In this document: positions 34,807 through 45,864 of the stretch, piece after piece
Layout: the number at the start of each line of letters is the position of its first letter
How positions within the stretch are numbered: position 1 is the stretch's first letter
DNA from: Pseudopithomyces maydicus
Lineage: Eukaryota > Ascomycota > Dothideomycetes > Pleosporales > Didymosphaeriaceae
DNA length: 64,000 bases
Assembly (NCBI GenBank): GCA_026873275.1
Contig: JANTUC010000006.1
Span: 682,001-746,000, forward strand
Reading direction: 5' to 3'
Program-made: the position numbers and the translations under genes
The notes under the pieces: model-generated
The model's database searches: none
What the model was told of the DNA's origin: nothing
What the model saw: only the letters and a program-made list of their open reading frames with translations

Positions 34807-37800
34807 ATGGATAATGGCGGTTCTACGCCATCATACGACGGCAATTCGCCCTCTCCCACAAACATCGGGACCCAACAAAAGAAGAACGACTCGCAGGGCT
34901 CGAAATTGACAACCCCCGACCTAGCGGCAGCCAAGAAGCAGAGCGAGATTCAATTCAAGGCTGCGCATGGTCTTTTGGTAGCATTTTTTGCTTTGATACT
35001 GTGAGGGAAATAACACCCAAGTTTAATTCCAGCTCCGACTGACACACGGCAGTGTTCTCCATGTGTTAGGCGTTTACCTCTTCACGTCCGGTTTCCTCCT
35101 TACCAGAATTGTCCTGGACCACAAATCGGCATGTGCTATACCACCCGTCGAGATTCAGAATGCCTACACGCAGGGGTCATCAGTGAACGGATGTTGGCAT
35201 CCCAAAACATTCGAGAAGGCCATCGTAGTGCTCGTGGACGCGCTCCGCTACGATTTCACCGTTCCATTCCCTCCCGCTGGTTCCAGCGAGCAACCACGTC
35301 ACTTCCACAATGCGCTTCCGGTGCTCTATGAGACAGCAGTTGCACAACCTGCCAATGCCTTCCTATTGCCTTTTATCGCCGATGCGCCTACTGCCACTCT
35401 GCAGCGTCTGAAGGGCTTGACAACCGGAACTTTACCTACCTTTGTCGATGCCGGATCGAACTTTGCAGGCACGGCAATTGAGGAGGACAATCTAATCTCG
35501 CAATTGCGGAATGCGAGCAAACGGGTTGTTCATCTTGGAGATGACACTTGGCATGCGTTGTTTCCAGGCCATTTCGAGCAGGATCTGACGCGTGCGTACG
35601 ACTCTTTCAATGTGTGGGATCTACACACTGTAGATAATGGGGTTACAGACCACGTTTTCCCATTGATGCATGCGTCGAATACATCTAAGTGGGATGTTGT
35701 GATTGCTCATTATCTTGGAGTGGACCATGCTGGACATCGCTATGGGCCGGATCATCCTGCTATGGCGGCAAAGTTGAAGCAGATGGATCATGTTATCCGA
35801 CAGATGATCGACCAACTGGATGATTCTACACTGCTTGTCGTCATGGGTGATCATGGCATGGACGCCAAAGGAGACCATGGTGGAGAGTCTGACGATGAGA
35901 TCCAGGCCGCCCTTTGGATGTACTCAAAACAGGGACGATTCGGTCGAAGTTCGCCTGCATATTCAATCCCACCAGCCACCGCGAATGAACGACCTGTAGC
36001 TCAGATTGATCTGGTTCCTACGTTGTCACTTCTTCTGGGAATGCCTATTCCCTTCAATAACTTAGGGAAGCCTATTGAGGAAGCCTTCATTGGTACCGAA
36101 GGAACTGATTACCAGAACATGGCCATGGTCAATCGTCTCACTGCTGCGCAAATCTACCGGTATCAGAAGGAGTATGCTTCCATGCAGACTATGGACGAGG
36201 ATGCCCGGGTACCGTCGCTGTTGTCTTTCAAACTCGCCAACGAAGCTTGGGATCTCACCAGCGAGAAGTCCAAGGCTGAACAACATGCACATGTTTATGA
36301 GCTATACAAGACTTACCAACGGGAAACCCTTGCTGTTTGCAAGGCACTGTGGGCAAGCTTCGACGTTCCACGAATGCTTAATGGTGTTACTATCCTGGCC
36401 TTCACGCTCATAATCCTTAGCATCTATGCTCGTGGTCTATCGGGAGACCTTTCCAAGCTTAGTGCTGATTTTCTCTCTCGTGGTGTTATTGGGACGGTGC
36501 TTGGTTGCTCAATCGGTTTTGGTATTAGCACTCTGCTGCCCGACATCTCGAAACAGCATGCCATCATCTACGCCGCTGCCATTGGCGGCAATTGTGGTAT
36601 AGTAGCCGCCTTTTGGCACCTGCGACGGCACCTTCTCTCCATCCTCCCAACAACCATCTGGGGCTACATGAGCGTCACCTTCACGCTTCTCCTGTCTGTA
36701 GGCTTTGCGGCTAATTCCTTCACCATCTGGGAAGACGAGATCCTTTTACACTTCTTGTCAACTTTCGGTCTGCTCACTGCGGTATCTTCCTTTCGCCAAT
36801 CCAACATAAGTGACCGCGTCCTTGGCGTTTACCACTCCATTCTTTTTGTCATTCTCACGCGCCTCGCCTCGCTCTCGCGCCTTTGTCGCGAAGAACAGAT
36901 GCCATATTGCAAGAGTACGTACTATGCATCAGCCACCTCTTCGACCTCAGCAACATGGCAGCTAGTACTTCCGTTTGTCGTTGCACTCTTTTTGCCCACT
37001 TTCATTAGGGGTTACTATGAAGGCACACTGTCGTATCAGAATTCGGCAACAGTTTGGCTTGGTTTTGGTCTACGTTTCGGTTTGTTGCTCAGCGCCGCAT
37101 ATTGGACGTTAGATGCTGCTGACGACGGAGATTGGTATCCCGGTTACGGCAATATGCTCAAGGCCTCCAAGACAGTCATCGCGCAGATCACTTTAGCGAT
37201 TGCAGTTGGTATCGGGTACCCGACTTTCATGTGGGCAAAACCTTTCCTGAACATCGAGGAAGGCCCTGTGCATATGCATAAACCTCACCCTTTTAAACAG
37301 ATCGTACCCACAGGATCTAACAACCGCATGTCCATTGCCATTCTGGGCTACGGCAATGCCCATGGCTCACGCTATGCAATCCTTTTCACGATATGGTATC
37401 TTGCGCTCGCACTGGTACAGAAGCCGATGGGCGCAGGCGCACTTGCACTATGCGCTTGGCAGATCTTTTCGCTGCTCGAGATTATAGCGACAAACCACCT
37501 TGCTTCGAGTGCGATCGGTCCTGTGATGTTGGCTATTTTGGGCTCTTTCCACTTCTTCAAAACCGGACACCAAGCTACCCCTTCCTCGATCCAGTGGGAA
37601 TCTGCTTTCATCCCACTTCACACCATTCGGTACCCTTGGTCGCCATTACTGATTATCATGAACACGTTTGGCGCACAGATTCTGTGCGCTGTGGCAGTAC
37701 CCACACTTGTGCTTTGGAAACAACACCCCAAGAAGAATGGTTTGTTGGGTGACGTCGCGAAGGCTGCCGCTACCCACTTACTTTTCTACGCAAGTGTGAA

Positions 37801-37987
37801 TCTGGCAACAACAATGTGGGCAGGCCACTTGAGGAGGCATCTTATGCTCTACCGGATATTCAGCCCAAGATTCATGATGGGCGCGATGGTACTCCTGGTC
37901 GTTGATGTAGTTTGTGTATTTATTGCAATAGCTGGGACGAGAACAAGTTTTTTGAGTGTGGCAGAGGTGTTTAAGATGACAGCGTAG
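34807..37987 (+). CDS. GPI13: GPI ethanolamine phosphate transferase 3 (GPI13/PIG-O)
   Basis: An ER membrane enzyme that adds phosphoethanolamine to the third mannose of the GPI anchor. Exon 1 (34807-35000) and exon 2 (35053-37987) join across a 52-bp GT-AG intron, giving 1,042 aa. A hydrophilic N-terminus leads to a first membrane segment (LLVAFFALILVLHVLGVYLF), which the intron splits. The lumenal alkaline-phosphatase-like domain carries the metal-site motifs VLVDALRYDF, YLGVDHAGHRYGP and MGDHGMDAKGDHGGES; HAGHRYGP and DHGGES are the usual signature of this transferase group. About a dozen membrane segments follow. The tail is short, with no KDEL-type signal. The branch (GPI13 rather than GPI7/MCD4) is judged from the N-terminal lumenal sequence (WHPKTFEKAIVVLVDALRYDF). 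Confidence 0.92.
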
Positions 37988-38677
37988 AGAAGCAGGGAAC
38001 GGATACAAGGGAAAATAAGATGAACCTTTGGGTTACATCATCAATGTAGAGAGCCATGTGTACTTATTTGGGATAGTTTTGTACTATTTGAGTCTCTTCT
38101 CTTACCCTTGTACTCTTACCGTGTTCTTTGGGATGAGCCAATACTGAAACGGAGGCTCTTACGTCGACACGGTTTCTCTCACCCGCTTTTCTCATTTATC
38201 AAATCTCGCCTACAGTAGAGCTATAAATATTGGATGTCAAACTGACCTTCTCCCTCTCTCCTACATACCCACCATCACTGTTACATGCAGTTTGATAGAC
38301 CTTATAGTCAATACTCCTCCTGTTCAGCCGGAACTATCATAGGAAGAACAGCAGCACCCAAACATGCGGGGTGATCCGAGCATGCGGCAGAGTCAGTGAA
38401 TCTACATTTGTGCCCTCGTTGGCTGCTCCGATGATTCTAATATGAGATAGCAAGCGATGTATCGCCACTACCCGGATCCCTGCCAGCAGAACGGGCGTTC
38501 GGTCCGGTATCTGACTGGCTCACTGAAGTGAGGGTAAAGACAAGGATAACGGGCTACACACTCGGCCCATCTACCCTCTCCAAGCCGGAGGGCTGCCACG
38601 ATAGCGAGTTTGAGCGCTGTCCATCAGTTCAATCGGACAAGACAAAACTCAAAAATCGATTGTTGTTTCACCTAGCG
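37988..38677. other. Intergenic region upstream of the unknown 517-aa gene
   Basis: About 690 bp. It contains a TATAAATA-like element near 38221 and a pyrimidine-rich CTTCTCCCTCTCTCC stretch around 38250. The downstream frame is open back to 38528 but has no ATG until 38678. Confidence 0.5.
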
Positions 38678-40231
38678 ATGGCCTTTGGAAACGGTGGCGC
38701 ATGGAGATCACCGACCGTGGCGCTGCTACGTGAAGAAGACAACAAGGTCTCAATCAGGCCCCTCCGGAAAGGCGACGACGGTACAGTTGAGGACTTCAAA
38801 CTTCGGGACCTCGCTTCAAAGATCGCTCGGCTTCTTCAGAGCATTCACCAACTCGCGATGAATAATGACTCGCCTCAATACTTGCTGCATTACGAAGAAT
38901 TGTACCAGGAAATGTTTCAGCTTTATAAAGCACGCATAATGACGGCCATATCGCAGTTGTGTCGACTATTCAAAGATAAGGACATGGTCGACAAGATGAT
39001 CTCGATGGCTCTAGGGCTTATGGATGACGAGTCTCGGGCATACGATAATACGCTCGATGACCAACTCATCACATTGAATATCAATATCAAGTTTCTACCG
39101 CCTAGAGACCGCTGTACCTATGAAGACCTGGATAAGATATTACAGGTGGCACAGCGACTATGTCGCCTCGAAGACGGTGCTGCGCAGAAGAGACTGAAGT
39201 CAATTGTGGGTGCCTCACTCGCAGATTCCGTCTATGAACACCTGAAGGTACTGAAGCAACCAAGTTCCTGTACCGAAGCCTTAGTAGCGTGCGCTAGAGC
39301 ATGCAAAAGTTTCGCCAAAGTGGAATTTGATTTCGGCATGCCGACTATGGAATCGACAAATTCACGTTCACCACTCAATGGTGCTGTGGCCATCGCGTCC
39401 AACCAGAAGCGTCGTTATGCGCCGATCACGACTGAGAATTGCTCCAAGGAGCCTACTCGGGTTCTTAACCCAGCCCAAAAGTTCCTAGATCCGGAGGATT
39501 GCGACACAAATCCAGAGTCGCTTCAACCAATAGCAAAACGCTATGCTTTCGAACTGACGCTTCTTGTCCTGGAAGGACTTACACCAGAACCTAGGTCAAA
39601 CCTCTACTATCTCTTCGGGTTCGTCGTTTGTAATGACGATCAGGCGGTTCGAAATTTGGGACGGAATTATCAATGCATTCTTAATACAGCCGAGTCTGGA
39701 ACCATTGCTTTTAAAGATCTATGGCAAGCGCTTGAGAACGACCAACTATGCCGCTTTTTCAGTGTGTATGGTCGCAGCGGTATTGTATCAGAAATTCCAA
39801 ACCTAGAGTGTTTTCTCAACACCACAATCGACAATCGCTCATCAGTATACCGCCTGATCCAATTTCTCCGAGTCAAAGAAGGTACATACGTCGATACCGA
39901 CCCAGTTGCCTGCGGAGGTCGCAACTTGATCCGTGATTATGGTTTTCACATGTGCAAGGGTCGCGAAGATGTCGAAGTACTGAAAGACGTATACCGCCAG
40001 GCATTTGAGAAATTCGATCTTTTTGAAATTCATCAAGCTTGTGTGGACTGTTGCTTGCGGAAAAAGATCGGCACTGAAATCATGCTCGATCAGAGAAGTC
40101 AGCGTCTCCTCCAGAATCAAGGACCTTTGCCGGATCTTGGCTATGAGAAGATTGTATCGAACTTCAAGCTTTCTCAGGGGCTGTTCAAGAAGGATAGGAA
40201 GAAGAACAGAGCAGCTGGAAGGGTGTGGTGA
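38678..40231 (+). CDS. Unrecognised 517-aa protein, single exon
   Basis: An uninterrupted frame of 517 codons from the first in-frame ATG (AGCGATGGCC). I do not recognise a family. The sequence is mixed helical, hydrophilic and rich in Leu, Arg and Cys. It has no signal peptide, membrane segment or obvious enzyme motif. The C-terminal third contains several cysteines (CILNTAE, CFLNTT, CVDCCLRKKIG) and ends in a lysine/arginine tail (FKKDRKKNRAAG). Length and lack of internal stops argue for a real gene. The absence of introns, unlike most neighbours, and the unusual composition suggest a lineage-restricted gene. The frame extends 150 bases upstream without an ATG. Confidence 0.65.
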   Translation: MAFGNGGAWRSPTVALLREEDNKVSIRPLRKGDDGTVEDFKLRDLASKIARLLQSIHQLAMNNDSPQYLLHYEELYQEMFQLYKARIMTAISQLCRLFKDKDMVDKMISMALGLMDDESRAYDNTLDDQLITLNINIKFLPPRDRCTYEDLDKILQVAQRLCRLEDGAAQKRLKSIVGASLADSVYEHLKVLKQPSSCTEALVACARACKSFAKVEFDFGMPTMESTNSRSPLNGAVAIASNQKRRYAPITTENCSKEPTRVLNPAQKFLDPEDCDTNPESLQPIAKRYAFELTLLVLEGLTPEPRSNLYYLFGFVVCNDDQAVRNLGRNYQCILNTAESGTIAFKDLWQALENDQLCRFFSVYGRSGIVSEIPNLECFLNTTIDNRSSVYRLIQFLRVKEGTYVDTDPVACGGRNLIRDYGFHMCKGREDVEVLKDVYRQAFEKFDLFEIHQACVDCCLRKKIGTEIMLDQRSQRLLQNQGPLPDLGYEKIVSNFKLSQGLFKKDRKKNRAAGRVW

Positions 40232-40817
40232 TCGTGATGAGTAGTCAACGTGGCTCATGAGTTCAGGTGTACGCAAGGCAGGGGTGTAGGGTTTGGAGTT
40301 TGAGCTGCAGAGAGCAGCTTCTCCTGTCTTTTGGAAGGAACTGTCGCTCTAAATTGGGCACAAAGACAGCTCCAGAAAAGTGATTTGTGGGTATATGGAA
40401 GAAGTTATCTTGCGAGCTATCGCTGGAAGGTGAAAGCCAGTGAGGTATAGCTGCTTTGAACGCAACTCTAGTGAGCGCGTGTCATCAGCAGACCCGGTGA
40501 GTATTTATGTGAGGAAATGGTGGTACCATGAGCGCTCACTAAAGTTGAAGCTGCTGGTGATGAATGGCCGAAATCATGACTTTAGAATATTTGTAAACCC
40601 TTGTTTCAAAACACGGGAAGATTGCATAAACTCAGTGAATTGATTCATGATTGTTACAAGATACATAGCCCAAGAAAGTCATTTGCCCAATCGTCTCTTT
40701 ACATAAAAGTATGATCTACCAGCGACATACGAATCGAAGGTAGGGATTGTAGACCCCCAAAGTGAGATAGTTGACACGAATTTAGTTCGGGCCGAACGAA
40801 TACAGCAATATCTCCTA
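40232..40817. other. Intergenic region between convergent genes
   Basis: About 590 bp between the 3' ends of the unknown protein and the LPMO gene. No gene seen. Confidence 0.6.
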
Positions 40818-42349
40818 CTATTTCCAGGTAGTCTCTACGGACGCAGTTGTTGCGCACGTCTTCGGGACAGTGTACTGCCTGTTCGAGCCCGATTCATATG
40901 AAACTGAACCGCTGGACTCCACTTTAATGAACTTGTACTCGAAGCTTGTTCCCGCTGGGAGGTTGAGGGTTGTTGACCAGACCGGGTTTGATGATGTGTA
41001 CTGGGATGCCGACAGGGCAGGTGCTTTCGAGGTGTCCCAGCTTCCTAACTGGGCGATAGAGCCCGCAATCTTAATTGTCTGACCAACCGATGTCGTCACT
41101 TTCTCTTTAAATGTCACTGCCACGTTGGATGCTGTTGAACATGTAGTTGCCGAGGGTTGGGCGGTCGACGACGATGCCTTTGTCGAGGTCGGTGGAGGGT
41201 TTGCAGTCCCTGAACCCTGGATAGCGATATCGGCGCAGGTCAAATAAATCTGGGCTGTTTGGAAGGAATTCCACTTGAATGACAAAAGCGTGTGATTCGA
41301 TTGGTAGTTGGGAATCTTGATCTTCTTGGTGACTGTGTAGCCTCCAGCGATCGAGGTGTCTAAAACAAGGTTAGTGTAAATGGACATTGATACAGATCAT
41401 AATAGAGCACCAGTGTAGTATCTCTTTCGAGGAAGAGGCTCCCAAGAGTGATACATCCACCATGTGCCTAGTGGTCACATACAACAAGAGTTCAATGGTG
41501 CTTTGTCAACACCTTGGCACCTTGTACCATCTTGGAATCCACCACAGGTGAACCAATCGTTTCGCCAGCATGGCTGGTCGGGAGTGCAGTCGGCGTTGTA
41601 GTCGCATGTCTGGCCGCTCACATCGGTACACTTCAGCTCTCCAGCTCGGAAGCAATCTTCTGCTTCCTGCTTCTCAGCCTCCGTCGGTAGGTAGGAAGCA
41701 TCGAGAAACTTGTCTACCAAAGCTTGGTTCTGACAGATTCGGTAAGTGAACATGCCTATTTCATGATTAGCTCAACTCCATCGGGCTTGAACTTGGTGAG
41801 CATTCAAGCTTCGTATTTCGTACCTCCATGATCACCGTTGTTATCGACACACCACTGCCTGTATGGGCGGACGCAAAGTTAGTTCGAATGAAGAGAGAAT
41901 GGGATTCATAAACTGCTGTGTCGTTTCTGAGCCAGGAAACACTCCCCGGTCTAGATTACTCGGCACATTCGTTCTGCATCCAGCGGTAATGCCAACTTAC
42001 ACTTCTACTGTATCTCCAGCTTTGTACGTAATGACTGGCTGCGAGCCCCAACGTGGCCCGGGTTGATTATAATCGACGCTCACACGTGCATTGTAGCCAC
42101 AGGGCCCGCTCCGACCTACTTTGGCGGAGTCTAGGTCCGGCCAAGGAGTTACCGGCTCCAAGATAGTGCATTCAGGGCAGGTATCCACTCCAGCCTATTG
42201 GTCGTGAGTATTTCAAAGTATTGCTATAACGACGCCATCGAAATACATACTTGAGCATTGAGACCGGTCCGGCTCATTGGTGAAGTAAGGTAACCATGAG
42301 CGTTGACTGAAGCCACTAGGGCGGCGACGTAGGCGAGAGAAGCGAGCAT
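40818..42349 (-). CDS. Secreted starch-active lytic polysaccharide monooxygenase AA13 with CBM20
   Basis: A copper enzyme that oxidatively cleaves crystalline starch. Five exons (42349-42251, 42194-42001, 41858-41824, 41755-41483, 41359-40818) join through consensus GT-AG introns to 380 aa. The signal peptide is MLASLAYVAALVASVNA; the mature N-terminus is HGYLTSPMSRTG, so His18 becomes the N-terminal histidine of the copper site. The second ligand His is in NNGDHGGMFTYR at residue 108, i.e. mature 91, the position known for AA13. The core is cysteine-rich (CPEC, CGYN, CWRNDWFTCGGF). A short Ser/Thr/Pro linker (TSTKASSSTAQPSATT) leads to a C-terminal CBM20 starch-binding module (GQTIKIAGSIAQLGSWD...ALSASQYTSSNPVW). 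It is head to head with an alpha-amylase that carries the same module type. TATATAT at about 42435-42441 fits as a TATA box. Confidence 0.93.
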
Positions 42350-43441
42350 GGTATCTAACAGTAGGTATTTGCTTGTGTTCACCCAAGTTCTGATTTACCA
42401 CTGGCTACCAGGCATAATGTGTAGAGCCCTTAGATATATACATTCTTGTTCTCGGTCTCTTTCCCTATTCAGAGACGCACGAAGCATGTGGACGTAATTT
42501 TCCCGGATATCTATATTGTTCGAAATTTGATTCTTCTGCGTTGTTTTGAAACTGGTTCACCATTGGATCGATGTCGGAATTCATGTACATCTTGGCACGT
42601 CTTAGCAAGTCGTGGGGTAAGCGATACAAAGGCACGTTATAGCCCACAAATGCATTGTCGTCGCCATCTGTGTCTTCGAGAGAGAACAGGCGGGCTACCC
42701 AAAGCCATTGGACAAAAGTCGGAAAATTAGAAATATAATATTGCAAGCGTCTGCGATTGGACAAGAGTCGGATCGAAATTATCGTCAATCGTCAGAAAAG
42801 CATCACGAGGATGGGTTGTGATTTTCGGACGGGCCGCTCCTCGATGGAAGTAGGCGACTGCTTGGGTGCGGGGCCCAGGGGTCAAGAGACAGCAAACCAG
42901 GATGGATTTCCGCGGGGCGGAGTCTAACGAATGTTCTAGGAGAAATTTGACCAAGCAACCGACTGCAATGACCTCTTGCCTGCCTTAATTGGTAAAGCCG
43001 GCCGGCAACTGGCTGCACGTTTGTGCTGTGCATTACCCTGGGGTACTTCATGCCTCGGCCGCTAGCCGTGTCGATCGCGCCTGTGGGGTTAAATCTGGGG
43101 ACTGCATGTGGAACAACGTGGAGTGGAGCATTTTCTCCTGGTAAGGTTATGCAGCTGCCTTCTTTGGCTGCTTCACCGATCAAGTGTGGTATGGTCAGGA
43201 GACCGTCCTTCGCTAAATCTTCGATGACATGCGAACGCGCTACACCCTTAGATTGCACGCCTGCCAAGGATCTCAGTCACACTACGGAAATAGTAATGGG
43301 CTATGAAACAAGATCCACCCCGTGAGCACCGCTACGAGTGCAAATGTTCTATAAAGACATGCACCAGCTTGGTGCAAATGGACACCCATCCAAGATCTCG
43401 CACTGGGTGCCACCACTTATTCGATTCTACACCCAACCAAG
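42350..43441. promoter_or_regulatory. Shared divergent promoter of the AA13 LPMO and alpha-amylase genes
   Basis: A 1,092-bp region between two secreted starch-enzyme genes. TATATAT lies about 85 bp before the LPMO start, and TATAAA (43350-43355) lies 92 bp before the amylase start. At 42720-42730 is CGGAAAATTAG, close to the CGGAAATTTAA element known to bind AmyR in Aspergillus amylase promoters. A CCGGCCGG palindrome occurs near 42999. Regulation by an AmyR-like factor is inference. Confidence 0.55.
42720..42730. promoter_or_regulatory. AmyR-like element CGGAAAATTAG
   Basis: Resembles the CGGAAATTTAA half-site motif of amylolytic promoters, differing by two or three bases depending on alignment. 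It is a single site in the middle of the shared promoter; chance occurrence is possible. Confidence 0.3.
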
Positions 43442-45380
43442 ATGTTGTTTTTTCAATTTGTCGTTTCACTTCTCCTTCAAGTCAGCTCAATTGTCTCTGC
43501 AGCAGACACGGCAGCTTGGAAATCCAGGAGCATCTATTTCGTTCTCACAGATCGCGTTGCTCGAAGCAGTGACGACACTGGAGGTTCCTCGTGTGGTAAT
43601 CTGGGAAATTACTGCGGAGGCACGGTGAGTGGATCAATCAATGACGGCTTGCCTAGACAGTGCTGATATTGTTGTGGTATCTAGTTCAAAGGTCTCGAGT
43701 CAAAACTAGACTACATCAAAGGTCTAGGCTTCGATGCCATTTGGATCACACCTGTCGTCGCCAGTACGGATATCTCTATGATATGATAGATTGATGATTG
43801 ACAAAATGATCAGATAGCGCCGGGGGGTACCACGGCTACTGGGCTCAGGACCTATATGCAGTCAACTCAAACTATGGCACTGCTGATGACCTCAAGAGTC
43901 TCGTCAGCACTGCTCACTCGAAGGTGAATATTGGGAATTCTCTAGAGTGGAAGAGCATGTGTACTCACCGATGCTACAGGGTATCTATGTTATGGTCGAT
44001 GTGGTAGCAAACCACATGGGCCAAGGTGCTATCTCCGATAACCGCCCGGAGCCGCTGAACCAACAATCGTCCTACCATACCGCTTGCGCCATCGACTACT
44101 CGAACCAAAATAGTGTAGAGAACTGCGAGATTGCCAACCTGCCTGACGTCGACACCCAAAACCCCAATATCCGAACTTTGTACCAGACCTGGATCAAGTG
44201 GCTTGTGAACGAATACCAATTTGACGGCGTGCGAATCGATACCGTGAAGCATGTTGAAAAAGATTTCTGGAAACCATTCTCAGACGCCGCTGGTGTCTAT
44301 TCGATCGGCGAGGTCTTTGACGGCAGCCCTTCGTACGTGGCGGGTTATGCAAACACCATGCCGGGACTCCTGAATTACCCCGTGTACTACCCTATGAACA
44401 ACTTCTACCAACAGAAGGGCTCATCACAAGACCTGGTCGACATGATCAACACAGTCAGTTCATCTTTCCCGGATCCTGCTGCCCTAGGATCCTTCTTGGA
44501 CAACCACGATAATCCCCGTTGGTTGAACCAGAAAAACGATCAGACGTTGCTCAAGAACGCGCTTGCATTCGTGATGCTTGCTCGCGGTATTCCCATCGTC
44601 TACTATGGGACCGAGCAAGGTTATGCCGGGGGTGCCGATCCAGCGAACCGTGAAGACCTCTGGCGCAGCGGTTTCAGCACGTCTGGCAATCTCTACCAGT
44701 CTATCAAGAAGCTCGCGGGTGCCCGAAAGGCGGCCGGGGGGCTCGCTGGAAATGACCATGTGCATCTCTATGTGGCAAGCAACGCGTATGCCTGGGGCCG
44801 CGCCAACGGCAACCTCATTGTTCTGACCACCAATGGTGGAGGCAGCTACAGCGGGCAGCACTGCTTCAATTCGCAGAGCGCGAACGGAAAATGGAGCAAC
44901 GTCTATGGCGATGGGGCGACGGTGACAGCGGATGGCAACGGGCAAATCTGCTTGCAAGTCACGAATGGTGAACCTGTCGTGTTGGTCGCTTCGTCCAACG
45001 CAAAGCCTACTGCTGGGACGCCGACTGCTGGGACGCCGACTACGCTGCAAACATCGTCGACGGCATGCCCAACGTCGGTTCCGGTGAAATTCACACACAA
45101 GGTGGTTACCAATGTCGGGGATTCGATCCGCATAACCGGTAACACAACGCAGCTTGGCAACTGGACCCCCGCCAGCGGCCCTGCACTTTCGGCGGCAAGC
45201 TACACGTCCAGCAATCCCGTGTGGACAATCACGCTCCCGATGACGCCGGGGTCTGCAGTTGGGTATAAGTTTGTGAGAGTGTCGAGCGGAGGAGCAGTGA
45301 CATGGGAGAGTGACCCGAACCGAGTGTACGCAGTGCCCAAATGTCAAGCGAGTGCCGCGGTAAGCAGCTCGTGGCAGTGA
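43442..45380 (+). CDS. Secreted alpha-amylase, GH13 with C-terminal CBM20
   Basis: An endo-acting alpha-1,4-glucanase. Exons 43442-43624, 43685-43763, 43814-43923 and 43980-45380 give 590 aa through three short GT-AG introns. The signal peptide is MLFFQFVVSLLLQVSSIVSA, and the mature enzyme starts ADTAAWKSRSIYFVLTDR, typical of Taka-amylase-type proteins. Conserved regions: DVVANHMG, GVRIDTVKHVE (nucleophile Asp), IGEVFDGS (acid Glu) and FLDNHDNPRW (third Asp). The barrel is followed by a C domain, a Thr/Pro linker containing a 15-bp tandem duplication (TAGTP repeated) and a CBM20 module (GDSIRITGNTTQLGNWT). The product should act with the divergent LPMO on raw starch. The TAA/TGA-bounded 3' end is clean. 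Confidence 0.95.
45009..45038 (+). repeat. 15-bp exact tandem duplication in the amylase linker
   Basis: Two identical copies of ACTGCTGGGACGCCG encode a repeated Thr-Ala-Gly-Thr-Pro in the linker between catalytic and starch-binding domains. Confidence 0.85.
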
Positions 45381-45864
45381 GTCGGCTTTGTGCATGTAGC
45401 AAGCCGGAATGACAGTTGTTTCACGTACATGTATATATGAGCAAAATGCAATATTCTTTCTGTTGACATGGATGAGCTTAGCTGGGTGCACGGAACGCTA
45501 CGTGACTGCAGGGTCAGGTCCAAGCATCGTGACTCGAGCACCCCCTCCGCCCTCGATGCTGTCTGTCTTGATGAGATGAAAAGCCGCACTCCGTCTTCCA
45601 GATGGAAGGCAGACGGCAGCCGAAGCGGCGCCTACGGCCATGGCACGGACGGGGCGGTCAATGGGGCGCGCGGCCAAGCACGAGCTGCGGCCGAGCTGTG
45701 CGGCCCGCACAGGGCTGAACTTCCGATCCTGGCAACAGATGCGCCCATATTCGCAACTGCACCACGTCGCTCCAAGATGCACGCGCCGGCCGTGTTTGCT
45801 ACTTCGGTATCATGTCGAGAGAGAGTGCCCCCCTCGTCCGCTTCGCTGGACGGCACCGGTCAGC
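45381..45864. other. Intergenic region between amylase and the regulator-like gene
   Basis: About 480 bp, high GC in its second half. Open frames on both strands here are overlapping and low-complexity. No gene is supported. Confidence 0.55.

Noticed and set aside
44484..45491. 335-codon minus-strand frame
   Set aside because: Complete shadow of the alpha-amylase exon.
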